In this document: positions 18,073 through 28,536 of the stretch, one piece after another
Layout: every line of letters starts with the position of its first letter
Position numbering within the stretch: position 1 is the stretch's first letter
From: Geodermatophilus obscurus DSM 43160
GTDB lineage: Bacteria; Actinomycetota; Actinomycetes; Mycobacteriales; Geodermatophilaceae
Length of the DNA stretch: 64,000 nt
Assembly (NCBI RefSeq): GCF_000025345.1
Contig: NC_013757.1
Coordinates: forward strand, 2,170,001-2,234,000
Direction of reading: 5' to 3'
Notes under the pieces: generated by a model
Databases searched by the model: none
What the model was told of the DNA's origin: nothing
The model's input: only the letters and a program-made list of their open reading frames with translations
Made by a program: the position numbers and the translations under genes

Positions 18073-18286
18073 CCCGGGGTCGGGCAGGTCGACGTGGCGG
18101 ACCCCGGGGCCGCCGGAGCGGGTGCTCCGCACGGCTCGCCCGCTGCGGGGACGGGCCGGGTCCCGGCTCGCTCGGCGACGTCCCCGTCCCACCCGCTGTG
18201 GTTGGCTCACCGGTGCGTGCCGAGCCGCCCGAGCGGCGGGCGGCCCCGTCGGGTCACGACGGGCGGGAACGACGAGGAGGCCTCCC

Positions 18287-19510
18287 ATCCCGGCTGACCG
18301 GATCCTGGACGCGGCGACGCGGATCGCCGACCTCCTGCTCGACGTCCAGACGCGGGTGAACGGGCAGATCGACGCCGCGCTGACGGAGCTGCTGCCCGAG
18401 GTCCAGCAGCGACTGGGCGTCTCACCGGCCGACGCCGTCGACCTCTCCGGGCTGGTGAACACCAGGATCACCGGCCTGAGCGTCGTGGTCACCCCGGCCG
18501 CGGTGGCGACCGTCGTCCCGCTGCCGGCCGAGTCCGCCGCCACGACGAGGGCGGGGCGGCGCGCGGTGACCGAGATCGTGACCGGCCGCGACGACCGCCT
18601 GGCCGTCATCGCCGGCCCCTGCTCGATCCACGACGCGGAGGCCGCGCTGGAGTACGCCGCCTTCGTCCTCCGCATGCGCGAGCGGCACGGCGAGGACCTC
18701 GAGATCCTGATGCGGACGTACACCGAGAAGCCGCGGACCGAGGTCGACTGGAAGGGGTTCGCCTACGACCCGTTCCTCGACGGGTCCAGCCGGATCAGCG
18801 TCGGGCTGGTCGCGACCCGGCTGCTGATGTGCCGCATCACGGCCCTGGGCGTGCCGGTGGCGGCCGAGCCGCTGAACGCGCTCACGCCGCAGTACGTCAA
18901 CGGGCTGGTCACCTACAACGGCGTCGGCGCCCGCAACGTCACCGACCAGACCGCCCGGGAGCGGGTGTCCGGCTTCTCCTCCGTCGTCGGCTTCAAGAAC
19001 TCCCCGGAGGGGAGCATCGAGGCCGCCGTCTCGGCCGTGCTGACCGCGCGGGCGCCGCACGAGTTCCTCGGCGTCGACCACCACGGCGTGAGCGCCCAGC
19101 TGTCGACGACCGGCAACGACACCGCCCACGTGATCCTGCGCGGCGACAAGGACGGCCCCAACCACTCCGCCGCGCACATCGCCGACACCAAGCGGAAGCT
19201 GGCGCGGCGCGGGCTGCCGGAGGTGGTCGTCGTCGACGCCTCCCACGGCAACAGCCAGAAGGACCACCGGCGCCAGGTCGTCGTCGTGCGGGACCTGGCC
19301 GGGCAGGTCGCTGCCGGCGAGCGGGCGATCCGCGGCGTGATGGTGGAGAGCAACCTCGTCGCCGGGCGGCAGGACCTGGACCGCCGCCATCCCGAGAGGC
19401 TGGAGTACGGCACGAGCGTCACCGACGCCTGCGTCGACCTCCCGACGACCGAGGTGGCGCTGGCCGAGCTGGCCGAGGCCGTCCGGTCACGGCGGCGCGC
19501 CGTCGCCTGA
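18287..19510 (+). CDS. 3-deoxy-7-phosphoheptulonate synthase (type I DAHP synthase)
   Basis: First enzyme of the shikimate pathway (PEP + erythrose-4-phosphate). Motifs include AGPCSIHD, MRTYTEKPRT, DPFLDGS, VGFKNSPEGS, DASHGNSQKDH and GVMVESNL. About 90 residues before the barrel form a helical N-terminal region, as in feedback-regulated AroF/G/H proteins. No ATG, GTG or TTG in frame has a ribosome site. AGGAGG at 18275–18280 lies six bases before an ATC codon (IPADRILDAA), which I take as the start. The alternative is a GTG at 18122 with an Arg-rich, unnatural N-terminus. It stands apart from other aromatic-pathway genes. Confidence 0.85.
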   Translation: MPADRILDAATRIADLLLDVQTRVNGQIDAALTELLPEVQQRLGVSPADAVDLSGLVNTRITGLSVVVTPAAVATVVPLPAESAATTRAGRRAVTEIVTGRDDRLAVIAGPCSIHDAEAALEYAAFVLRMRERHGEDLEILMRTYTEKPRTEVDWKGFAYDPFLDGSSRISVGLVATRLLMCRITALGVPVAAEPLNALTPQYVNGLVTYNGVGARNVTDQTARERVSGFSSVVGFKNSPEGSIEAAVSAVLTARAPHEFLGVDHHGVSAQLSTTGNDTAHVILRGDKDGPNHSAAHIADTKRKLARRGLPEVVVVDASHGNSQKDHRRQVVVVRDLAGQVAAGERAIRGVMVESNLVAGRQDLDRRHPERLEYGTSVTDACVDLPTTEVALAELAEAVRSRRRAVA

Positions 19511-19556
19511 GCACGTCCTCCTGCCTCCGCCGGCCGAGGGCGGACGAGAGGGTGGA

Positions 19557-21045
<1,489 letters not shown>

Positions 21046-21046
<1 letters not shown>

Positions 21047-21822
21047 TGAGCGGCGGCATCCTCGAGGGTAAGAAGGTCCTGGTCACCGGGGTCCTCACCG
21101 AGGCCTCGATCGCGTACGCGACCGCCCGGATCGCGCAGGAGCAGGGCGCCACCGTCGTCCTGTCCAACTTCGGCCGCGCCCTGTCGCTGTGCCAGCGGAT
21201 CGCCAGGCGGCTCCCGCAGGAGGCCGCCGTCGTCGAGCTCGACGTGACGAACACCGAGCACCTGTCGACCCTGGCCGACCGGCTGCGTGAGCAGGGCTTC
21301 GACACCCTCGACGGCGTCGTCCACTCGATCGGGTTCGCGCCCCAGGAGGCGATGGGGGAGGGCTTCCCCGAGGTCGCCTGGGAGCACGCGGCGACGGCCT
21401 TCCAGGTGTCGTCCTGGTCCTACGCCTCCCTCGCGCAGGCCTGCCGGCCGCTGCTGACCAACCCGTCCTCGGTCGTCGGGCTGACCTTCGACGCGTCCGT
21501 CGCCTGGCCGGTCTACGGCTGGATGGGTGCCGCCAAGGCGGCGCTGGAGTCCGTGAGCCGGTACGTGGCCCGCGAGCTCGGGCCCGAGGGCGTGCGGTCC
21601 AACATCGTGGCCGCCGGGCCGCTGCGCAGCATGGCCATGAAGTCCATCCCGGGCAGCGCGCAGTTCGAGGAGGCGTGGGAGGGGCGGGCCCCGCTCGGCT
21701 GGTCGGTCACTGACACCGAGCCGGCCGGCAAGGCCGTCGTCGCGCTGCTGTCGGACTGGTTCCCCGCCACCACCGGCGAGATCGTGCACGTCGACGGGGG
21801 CTTCCACGCCGTCGGCGTGTGA
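21046..21822 (+). CDS. inhA: enoyl-ACP reductase, InhA/FabI type
   Basis: A 258-residue NADH-dependent enoyl-ACP reductase for the last step of each fatty-acid elongation cycle. [16 protein letters not shown] is the FabI/InhA-specific cofactor site (Ser-Ile-Ala), and GFAP, Tyr in [14 protein letters not shown] and [15 protein letters not shown] are typical of InhA. It is the direct target class of isoniazid and triclosan. Translationally coupled to fabG and followed closely by hemH. Confidence 0.93.
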
Positions 21823-21859
21823 GTGCATCCGCCGGCGTCCCGCAGCGAGAAGGAAGTCC

Positions 21860-22981
21860 GTGCCCCGCGCCACCGTCGACATCAGCCCCGGCCAGCGACC
21901 CGACGAGGACCCCTCGCTGGCCGTCCGCAACAACGGCGGCGTCCCGCCGTCGGCCGACCCCGCCCCCGCCGGACGACGGGAGGCGCTGCTGGTGCTCTCC
22001 TTCGGCGGTCCCGAGGGCCACGACGACGTCATGCCGTTCCTCGAGAACGTCACCCGCGGCCGCGGGATCCCGCGCGAGCGGCTCGAGGAGGTCGCCGAGC
22101 ACTACCACCACTTCGACGGCGTCAGCCCGATCAACGGCCAGAACAAGGCGCTGATCGCGGCGGTCGAGGCCGACCTCGCCGCCGCCGGCGTCGAGCTGCC
22201 GGTCTACTGGGGCAACCGCAACTGGGCGCCCTACGTCGAGGACACCTGGGCGCAGATGGCCGACGACGGCATCGAGCACGTCTACGTCCTCGCCACCTCC
22301 GCCTACGCCTCGTACTCCGGCTGCCGGCAGTACCACGAGGACATCGCACGGGCCCGCGTCGCGACCGGCGGCGGGCCGACCGCGGAGAAGCTGCCGCACT
22401 ACTTCGACGCGCCGGGCTTCGTGCAGGCCAACGCCGACGCCCTGGCCGCCGCGATCGCGTCGCTGCCCGAGGAGGTCCGCGGCACCGCCCGGCTGGTGGC
22501 CACGGCGCACTCCATCCCCGACACGATGGCCGCCGTGGCGGGGCCCGAGGGGCACGCCTACGAGGCCGAGCTCACGACCGCCGCGCAGCTGGCGGTCGAC
22601 GCCGCCGCACCCGGCCGGTCCTTCGACCTGGTGTGGCAGAGCCGCAGCGGCCCGCCGTCCGTGCCGTGGCTGGAACCCGACGTCAACGACCACCTGCGCG
22701 CGCTGGCCGCGGCGGGGGAGCAGGCCGTCGTCCTGTTCCCGGTCGGGTTCGTCAGCGACCACCTCGAGGTCGTCTGGGACCTCGACAACGAGGCGAAGGA
22801 GACCGCCCGGGAGTGCGGGCTGGCCTTCGCCCGCGCCGCGACCGCCGGGACCCACCCGGCGTTCGTCCGCTCGCTGGTGGAGCTGCTGCGGGAGCGCCGC
22901 GCCGGCGGGCAGCCCCGCCTGGGGACCGACTGCCCCGCGTCGTGCTGCTTCGTCGCGCGGCCGGCCCGCCCGACCGCCTGA
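21860..22981 (+). CDS. hemH: ferrochelatase (coproporphyrin-type)
   Basis: A 373-residue ferrochelatase. [18 protein letters not shown] and the [13 protein letters not shown] region are typical, with the catalytic histidine in [10 protein letters not shown] and acidic residue in [13 protein letters not shown]. In actinobacteria it inserts iron into coproporphyrin III. An N-terminal extension of about 40 residues precedes the fold. The tail DCPASCCF together with Cys in SGCRQYHED suggests the [2Fe-2S] cluster known from mycobacterial ferrochelatases. The order fabG–inhA–hemH matches Mycobacterium. The stop codon forms part of the stop-anchored repeat. Confidence 0.92.
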   Translation: MPRATVDISPGQRPDEDPSLAVRNNGGVPPSADPAPAGRREALLVLSFGGPEGHDDVMPFLENVTRGRGIPRERLEEVAEHYHHFDGVSPINGQNKALIAAVEADLAAAGVELPVYWGNRNWAPYVEDTWAQMADDGIEHVYVLATSAYASYSGCRQYHEDIARARVATGGGPTAEKLPHYFDAPGFVQANADALAAAIASLPEEVRGTARLVATAHSIPDTMAAVAGPEGHAYEAELTTAAQLAVDAAAPGRSFDLVWQSRSGPPSVPWLEPDVNDHLRALAAAGEQAVVLFPVGFVSDHLEVVWDLDNEAKETARECGLAFARAATAGTHPAFVRSLVELLRERRAGGQPRLGTDCPASCCFVARPARPTA

Positions 22982-23104
22982 AGGAAGACCCCGTCCTCCC
23001 CACCCCTCGCAAGCTCGGGGCGGTGCCCGGGACGGGCCAGCGGCCAGCCGCTGGACGGGGCCTGCCCGGGACGGGGGCCGGCGGGGGCCTGCGGGGGTCC
23101 TCTC
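22982..23104. repeat. stop-anchored repeats from two converging genes
   Basis: hemH ends CTGAAGGAAGACCCCGTCC on the plus strand and the facing lipoprotein hydrolase ends CTGAGAGAGGACCCCC on the minus strand. The 123 bases between are filled by the repeat from both sides, including CACCCCTCGCAAGCTCGGGG. Confidence 0.75.
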
Positions 23105-23902
23105 TCAGCCGGCGAGCCGGAGGACGTCCTCGACGGCGGCGGCCACCGCCTCCGGGGCCTCGGACGGGATCTGGTGCCCGGCTCCGGGCACGACGACGGT
23201 CTCCGAGCGCCCCGACAGCGCGGCCAGCCGCTCCTGACCCGCCGTCCACGGCCGGCCGGCCCCCTCGCCGCGCACGAGCACCACGAGGTGCGGGTCGTCC
23301 TCCAGCGCCGTGACCGACCGCGCGGCCTGCTCGATGTCGCGAAGGTCCAGCCGCTCGTCGGCCATCGCGACCTCCTCCAGGCTCGGTGCTCCGGTGCCGC
23401 CCAGCAGGCCGACGGAGGAATCGAGCGCCTCGACCAACACCAGGCCGTCGACGCGGTCGGGGTGCCGGTCGGCGTGGAGGCGCGCCAGGTAGCCGCCGAA
23501 GGAGTGCGCCACCAGGACGACCGGTCCCCGGTCCGCGGCGTGGTCGACCACGGCGTCCAGTTCGGCGTCGAGCTCGTCCGCGCCCCGGCCCGCGGCCCGG
23601 GGGGCGTCACTGGCGCCGGTGCCCGGCCGGTCGTAGCGGCAGACCCGCGCGCTGCCGGTGAGCGCCCGCTCGACCTCGATCTACTGCTCGGAGGTGGTGT
23701 CGTCCCCGATGCCGTTGACCAGGACCACCGCGGGACCGTCACCGGTGCACCACACCTGCTGCGATCCCGGCGGCGCACCGACCTCGGCCGCGACCTCCCC
23801 GGGCACCGTGTCGCCGCCCGCACCGCAGGACGTCAGGACGAGGCCGCACGACGCGAGGGCCGCGAGCCCGACGGCGGGACGCCGACGGCGCGACCCCCTC
23901 AC
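23105..23902 (-). pseudogene. lipoprotein alpha/beta hydrolase interrupted by an in-frame TAG
   Basis: About 265 codons. The N-terminus has a lipoprotein signal with lipobox VLTSCG, then GPAVVLVNGIGDDT (oxyanion strand), nucleophile AHSFGG, an acidic residue, and GAGHQIPSEAPEAV carrying the catalytic histidine. Both parts are in one frame and separated only by TAG at 23681–23683, after DDTTSEQ and before IEVERALTG. Homologues usually have Trp there (TGG to TAG). The GTG start overlaps the stop of the upstream hypothetical gene (GTGA). Pseudogene or base-call error. The substrate is unknown. Confidence 0.82.
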
Positions 23903-24636
23903 CGCGGAACGGCGTTGTAGGCGGCGGTGACCGCCTCGCGGACGGCGTCGCCCAGCGGACGGAGCGCGTCGTCGCGGGCGGCGGCCTGACGGTGGGTGAC
24001 CGCGCCACCTGGGGCGTCGCTGAGCGCCAGGTCGAGCACCGTCGCCAGCCGCTGGGCCCGCGCCAGCAGCGACATCGCCAGCGGGTCCGTGCCCGGCGGC
24101 ATCCCCGGCACGTGCGCCGCCTCCGCCAGCCCGGCCAGCAGGGCCGGGACCTCCGGGTGCCAGCGGGCCAGGTCGAGGTCGGCCAGCGTGCGGGCCGCGT
24201 CGCCGACGGCGAGGTCCAGCGCGCCGGACACCGCGCGCAGCGACCCCTCGACCGGTGGCGGCACCGGCGGGGCACCGGTCAGGTCGAACGCCGTCCACTG
24301 CACCACCTCCGGGCCCAGCGGCTCGGGCACCAGCGCCAGGTGCTCGCCGACGGCGGCCTGTCCGGCCTCCACCGCCGGCTCGGCGAGGCCCGTGGCGCGC
24401 GGCAGCCCACGCACGTCGCCGGGCACCGGCAGCACCAGGCGGATCCGGGTCTCACCGGCGCTGCGCAGTGCGCTCAGTGCCCAGCCGAGGGGGACGGCGC
24501 CGTCGGCGCCGGGCAGGCCGGCGACCCGGTGCGCGGTGTCCCCCACCAGGGCGTCGAGGGCGTCGTCGTAGGAGGCGCGGCCGGTGAGCCAGGCGGTCGC
24601 CCACACCGCGAACCGGCCCGCGGGGAAGTCGTGCAC
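23899..24636 (-). CDS. conserved hypothetical protein
   Basis: A 245-residue cytosolic protein rich in Ala, Leu and Pro, without signal peptide or membrane segment. The N-terminus (FAVWATAWLTGRASYDDAL) and the central WTAFDLTGAP look like an actinobacterial conserved family, but I do not recognise the function. It is translationally coupled to the downstream lipoprotein hydrolase. Confidence 0.65.
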   Translation of the reverse strand: MHDFPAGRFAVWATAWLTGRASYDDALDALVGDTAHRVAGLPGADGAVPLGWALSALRSAGETRIRLVLPVPGDVRGLPRATGLAEPAVEAGQAAVGEHLALVPEPLGPEVVQWTAFDLTGAPPVPPPVEGSLRAVSGALDLAVGDAARTLADLDLARWHPEVPALLAGLAEAAHVPGMPPGTDPLAMSLLARAQRLATVLDLALSDAPGGAVTHRQAAARDDALRPLGDAVREAVTAAYNAVPR

Positions 24637-24722
24637 CCGGCGAGGTTATGCCGGGCCCCGGCCTAGATGACGATCCGGTTGAGATCGGTCACAGCGCCGT
24701 CCGGATCTGGGAGAGTGCGGAC

Positions 24723-25166
24723 GTGGAAGCCTGGTTGCTGTGGCTGATCGCGTCCGGTCTGTTCGCCGCCGGTGAGCTGGCCAGCGGCGACCTGTTCCTG
24801 CTGATGCTGGCCGGCGGGGCGGTCGGCGGCGTTGGGGTCGCGCTGCTCGGCGGTCCCGTCGTCCTGCAGCTGGCCGCCTTCGTCGTGATCTCGGCGCTGC
24901 TGCTGGCGGTGGTGCGGCCACTGGCCAAGCGCCACCTCACCGAGGGGACGCCGGATCAGCCGGACGGCATCGCGGCGGTGATCGGCCGCACCGCGCGAGT
25001 CACCCGGGCCGTCGACGGCCGGGGCGGGCGCATCCAGCTCGGTGCCGACGAGTGGACCGCCCGCAGCCAGTACGGCGCCGATCGGTTCCCGGTCGGCGCG
25101 ACGGTGCGGATCCTGCAGGTGGACGGCGCCACCGCCGTCGTCGGGGACGCCCTCGAGCTGGAGTGA
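24723..25166 (+). CDS. NfeD-like membrane protein
   Basis: A 147-residue NfeD-family protein. Two or three membrane helices (about 3–22, 25–45, 48–66) are followed by a C-terminal OB-fold (GIAAVIGRTARVTRAV… VRILQVDGATAVV). NfeD proteins pair with SPFH/stomatin proteins in membrane microdomain organisation, and the SPFH gene lies 93 bases downstream. The GTG start follows GGGAGAG. Confidence 0.88.
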   Translation: MEAWLLWLIASGLFAAGELASGDLFLLMLAGGAVGGVGVALLGGPVVLQLAAFVVISALLLAVVRPLAKRHLTEGTPDQPDGIAAVIGRTARVTRAVDGRGGRIQLGADEWTARSQYGADRFPVGATVRILQVDGATAVVGDALELE

Positions 25167-25259
25167 CCCCTCCGTGGGTGACCGCGCGTCGCGCCGTGAC
25201 CGCATCGTCACCGGAACCAGGCAGGATCGGACACGTACCTCGCAGAAGGGAGCGTTCCC

Positions 25260-26447
25260 GTGACGCCCGCACTGATAGCCCTCATCGTGATCGCCCTGCT
25301 GTTGGTGGTCGTCGTCGCCAAGACCGTGACGATCGTGCCGCAGGCGCAGGCCAAGGTCGTCGAGCGGCTCGGCCGCTACAGCCGCACTCTCTCGCCGGGC
25401 CTGTCGCTGCTGGTGCCGTTCATCGACCGCGTGCGCGCCACCATCGACCTGCGCGAGCAGGTGATCTCCTTCCCGCCGCAGCCGGTGATCACCTCGGACA
25501 ACCTGCAGGTCGGCATCGACACCGTCGTCTACTTCCAGGTGACCGAGCCGCGGCTGGCCACGTACGGCATCGCCAACTACATCCAGGGCATGGAGCAGCT
25601 CACCACCACGACGCTGCGCAACGTCGTCGGCGGGCTCAACCTCGAGGGCGCGCTGACCGGCCGCGACGGCATCAACAGCCAGCTGCGCGAGGTGCTCGAC
25701 GGCACCACCGGCCCGTGGGGTCTGCGTGTGGCACGGGTGGAGATCAAGGCCATCGACCCGCCGCCGTCCATCCGCGACTCCATGGAGAAGCAGATGCGCG
25801 CCGACCGCGACAAGCGGGCGATCATCCTGACGGCCGAGGGTGCCCGGCAGTCGGCCATCACCACCGCCGAGGGGCAGAAGGCCTCGGCGATCCTCTCCGC
25901 GGAGGGCAAGAAGCAGGCGGCGATCCTCGAGGCCGAGGCCGAGCGGCAGAGCCGGATCCTGCGGGCCGAGGGTGAGCGCGCGGCACTGTTCCTGCAGGCG
26001 CAGGGCCAGGCGAAGTCGATCGAGACGGTCTTCCAGGCCATCCACGACGGCAAGCCCGACCAGGGGCTGCTGGCCTACCAGTACCTGCAGACGCTGCCGC
26101 AGATCGCGCAGGGCGACGCGAACAAGATGTGGATCGTCCCGAGCGAGTTCAGCAAGGCCCTGGACGGCCTGGCCAAGCTCGGCGGAGCCGACGGCGACGG
26201 GCGGTCCTGGATGGACGTCGAGCCGTCGCGGAACGGCGCGAGCCGGCCGACCGCGGAGATGGACACCAGCGGCTGGTTCGAGTCGGCGCTGCCCCGGGCC
26301 GCCGACCAGCCCGAGGCGAAGATCGAGCTGTCGAGCATCGCCGACGCCGCGCCGGTCGTCGCCGCACCGGGGATCCCGGACACGACGGCCCTGGCCCGCG
26401 CCGCCGAGCAGGAGACCACCGGCGGGGAGGTCCAGCCCCGTCCCTGA
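25260..26447 (+). CDS. SPFH/band 7 (stomatin-like) membrane protein
   Basis: A 395-residue protein with a short N-terminal membrane hairpin (residues 3–20), the SPFH domain (about 22–200; QAKVVERLGRYSRTLSPG, VDTVVYFQVTEP-like) and a long helical Ala/Glu/Lys-rich region that builds oligomers (about 190–265). Homologues form large membrane rings and control FtsH-type proteolysis or lipid domains. It forms a unit with the NfeD gene. The GTG start follows GGGAG. Confidence 0.92.
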   Translation: MTPALIALIVIALLLVVVVAKTVTIVPQAQAKVVERLGRYSRTLSPGLSLLVPFIDRVRATIDLREQVISFPPQPVITSDNLQVGIDTVVYFQVTEPRLATYGIANYIQGMEQLTTTTLRNVVGGLNLEGALTGRDGINSQLREVLDGTTGPWGLRVARVEIKAIDPPPSIRDSMEKQMRADRDKRAIILTAEGARQSAITTAEGQKASAILSAEGKKQAAILEAEAERQSRILRAEGERAALFLQAQGQAKSIETVFQAIHDGKPDQGLLAYQYLQTLPQIAQGDANKMWIVPSEFSKALDGLAKLGGADGDGRSWMDVEPSRNGASRPTAEMDTSGWFESALPRAADQPEAKIELSSIADAAPVVAAPGIPDTTALARAAEQETTGGEVQPRP

Positions 26448-26507
26448 CCGGTTCCCGGCGGGACCGGCACCGCGGGATCGTGATCGGCGAGACCGTCACC
26501 GTGAGTC

Positions 26508-26573
26508 GATCACGGGGTTGCCGCAGGGGACACGCGCGGACGCGCCACCCGGCCGCGCGACGACCCCGTGATC
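26508..26573. repeat. long-range inverted repeat in intergenic space
   Basis: GATCACGGGGT and ACCCCGTGATC (11 bp) are separated by 44 bases that contain further GC-rich partial symmetry (GGACACGCGCGGACGCGCC). Its style recalls the hairpin at 37067–37107, which also has GCGACAC/GTGTCGC arms. It may be a second intergenic repeat family or the SPFH terminator. Confidence 0.5.
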
Positions 26574-26576
26574 AAC

Positions 26577-26726
26577 TGCCGTGGGCGGCCGCCGGCCCCC
26601 GCCAGGGCCTCCCCGGGAGCGGCCCCGTCCAGAGGCTCGCCGCGGGCCCCGTCCCCGGCACCGCCCCGAGCTCGCGAGGGGTGGGGGACGGGGTCCTTCC
26701 CCGGTGAGGAGGACGGGGTCCTCCCC
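26577..26726 (-). repeat. stop-anchored repeat after sigF
   Basis: On the minus strand the sigma gene ends ACTGAGGGGAGGACCCCGTCCTCC, giving the perfect hairpin GGAGGAC-CCC-GTCCTCC directly after the stop, and continues with GGACCCCGTCCCCC, CTCGCGAGCTCGGGGCGG and GCGGCGAGCCTCTGGACGGGG. Confidence 0.75.
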
Positions 26727-27809
26727 TCAGTCCTTGAGCAGGCCCTCGCGGAGCTTGGCCAGGGTCTGGCTGAGCAGCCGGGACACGTGCATCTGCGAGA
26801 TGCCGATGTCCGCGGCGATCTGCGACTGGGTCATGTTGCCGAAGAACCGCAGGATGAGGATGCGCCGCTCCCGGGCCGGGATGGTGGCCAGCAGCGGCTG
26901 CAGCGACTCGCGGTACTCCACGCCCTCCAGCGCGGAGTCCTCCTCGCCGAGGGTGGCGGCGAGGGTGGGGGAGTCGTCCTCGCCCGAGAGCCGCTCGTCG
27001 AGCGAGCTGCTGCGGTAGGCGTTGGCGACGGCGAGCCCCTCGAGCACCTCCGCGCGCGGGATGCCCAGGTGCTCGGCGAGCTCCGAGGGCGTCGGCGCAC
27101 GGCCGTTCTTCTGCGCCAGCTCACCGACCGCCGCGTTCAGCGACAGGTGCAGCTCCTGCAGCCGCCGCGGCACCCGCACCGACCAGCCCTGGTCGCGGAA
27201 GTGCCGCTTGATCTCACCGGTGATCGTCGGGACGGCGAAGGAGAGGAACTCGACGCCGCGGGTCGGGTCGAACCGGTCGATCGCAGCGATGAGCCCCAGG
27301 GTGCCGACCTGCAGCAGGTCGTCGAAGGGCTCGCCGCGGTTGCTGAACCGGCGGGCGAAGTGCCGCACCAGCGGCAGGTGCTCCTCGACGAGGACCTCCC
27401 GCAGCCGCTCGCGGCGCGGGTCGTCCTTGTCCAGCGTGGCCAGCTGGGCGAACAGCGGCGCGGTGCGCTCGGCCCGCTTGCGGTTCTCCGACATCGGCGG
27501 GGCGGCGGGCGTGCCGGGACCGGTCGACTCGCTCGCGTCCTCGTCGACCTGGTCCTCGTCGGACGCCTCGGCGGCGTCGTCCTCGGACTCGACCTCGTCG
27601 TCGGCCGGGTCGTCGGCGGCCGCGTCGCGCCCGAGCGGTGCGCCGGCCTCCGGCGTGGGGACGACCTCGCTGCGCGGGTCGGGCACCACGACGGGCTGCT
27701 CCTCGGACGCGATCTCCCCCTCCGTGCCCCGCGGGCCGGTCGGGTTCTCGTCGTCGCGCAGGGTGTCCTCCTCGACGGTCGTGGGCTCCGGGGCTACCGC
27801 CCCGGTCAC
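26727..27809 (-). CDS. sigF: RNA polymerase sigma factor, SigB/SigF family
   Basis: A 360-residue group 3 sigma factor. Region 2 has LLQVGTLGLIAAIDRFDPTRG and FLSFAVPTITGEIKRHFRD; region 3 VRVPRRLQELHLSLN; region 4 MTQSQIAADIGISQMHVSRLLSQ. It starts with an acidic extension of about 105 residues (many Glu/Asp) that ordinary SigF lacks. It directs stress, stationary-phase or sporulation-like genes. Its start overlaps the stop of the anti-sigma gene (GTGA), the standard order for a SigF operon. Confidence 0.92.
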   Translation of the reverse strand: MTGAVAPEPTTVEEDTLRDDENPTGPRGTEGEIASEEQPVVVPDPRSEVVPTPEAGAPLGRDAAADDPADDEVESEDDAAEASDEDQVDEDASESTGPGTPAAPPMSENRKRAERTAPLFAQLATLDKDDPRRERLREVLVEEHLPLVRHFARRFSNRGEPFDDLLQVGTLGLIAAIDRFDPTRGVEFLSFAVPTITGEIKRHFRDQGWSVRVPRRLQELHLSLNAAVGELAQKNGRAPTPSELAEHLGIPRAEVLEGLAVANAYRSSSLDERLSGEDDSPTLAATLGEEDSALEGVEYRESLQPLLATIPARERRILILRFFGNMTQSQIAADIGISQMHVSRLLSQTLAKLREGLLKD

Positions 27810-28303
27810 CGCACGACCGAGACGTTCTGGCCCGAGTCCCCGAGCTGCTTGTCCGGGTGCTGTCCCGGGAGGTACTTGTCCATGGAGATGACGGCGACGG
27901 GCGAGGTGCCGCCGTCACCGGCCGGGACGGTGGCCTGGGTGGCCGGGCCGGCCTCGACCTTGTCCACCAGCGTGTGCAGCACCGCCCAGCCGAAGCCGTC
28001 ACGGGGGACGTCGGTGCCCTCGGTCGTCGGCACCCAGGCGTCGATGTGCAGGCCCTGGCGGGTGGTCTCGAAGACCACGGTCAGCCGGCGGTCGTCGGAG
28101 ACGATCGCGGACAGCGTCGCGCAGGCCTCGTCCACGGCCAACCGGAGGTCCTCCACCGCGTCGAGGTCGTAGTCCATCCGCATCGCCAGGTCACCGGCCA
28201 TGGCCCGCACGGCGGGCAGCTGCGTGGGAGTGGTGGGCACCCGCAGTTCCAGTCGTTCGGCGCGCCGCCCGTCCTGCGCGAGGGCACCCCTCGAGTCCAC
28301 CAT
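27806..28303 (-). CDS. rsbW: anti-sigma factor kinase, RsbW/UsfX type
   Basis: A 165-residue GHKL ATPase. DLRLAVDEACATL is the N-box and GFGWAVLHTLVDKVE the G-box-like region. It is expected to bind SigF and to phosphorylate a STAS antagonist, as in partner switching. It is cotranscribed with and overlaps sigF. The ATG at 28303 follows GAGGAG; an in-frame extension to 28576 crosses the promoter and is rejected. Confidence 0.88.
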   Translation of the reverse strand: MVDSRGALAQDGRRAERLELRVPTTPTQLPAVRAMAGDLAMRMDYDLDAVEDLRLAVDEACATLSAIVSDDRRLTVVFETTRQGLHIDAWVPTTEGTDVPRDGFGWAVLHTLVDKVEAGPATQATVPAGDGGTSPVAVISMDKYLPGQHPDKQLGDSGQNVSVVR

Positions 28304-28445
28304 CCGTCGTCCGCTCCTCTTGCTCGCGTGGTGACCGCGTGCCCGGGGTCGTGCGACCCCGGTTGCGCGCGGTTCGCACCCATCCTGCCCGACCGGCTGC
28401 AGCGGAGTGCCCGGCCCCGTCGAGCGGTGCTCCTGAAGAGGAGGG

Positions 28446-28472
28446 GTACCCCGCTCCTCGCGCTGGTCAAAC
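28446..28472 (-). promoter_or_regulatory. SigF-type promoter of the rsbW–sigF operon
   Basis: On the minus strand GTTT (28472–28469) is followed after 17 bases by GGGTAC (28451–28446). This fits the actinobacterial SigF/SigB consensus GTTT–N15-17–GGGTA. It lies about 145 bases before rsbW and implies that SigF drives its own operon. Confidence 0.65.
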
Positions 28473-28536
28473 CCCAGGTCACGCGCCTGGTGGGCGCGGT
28501 TGCAGCCGTCTGGGGGCTGCGGTTCGCTGGCCCGAG

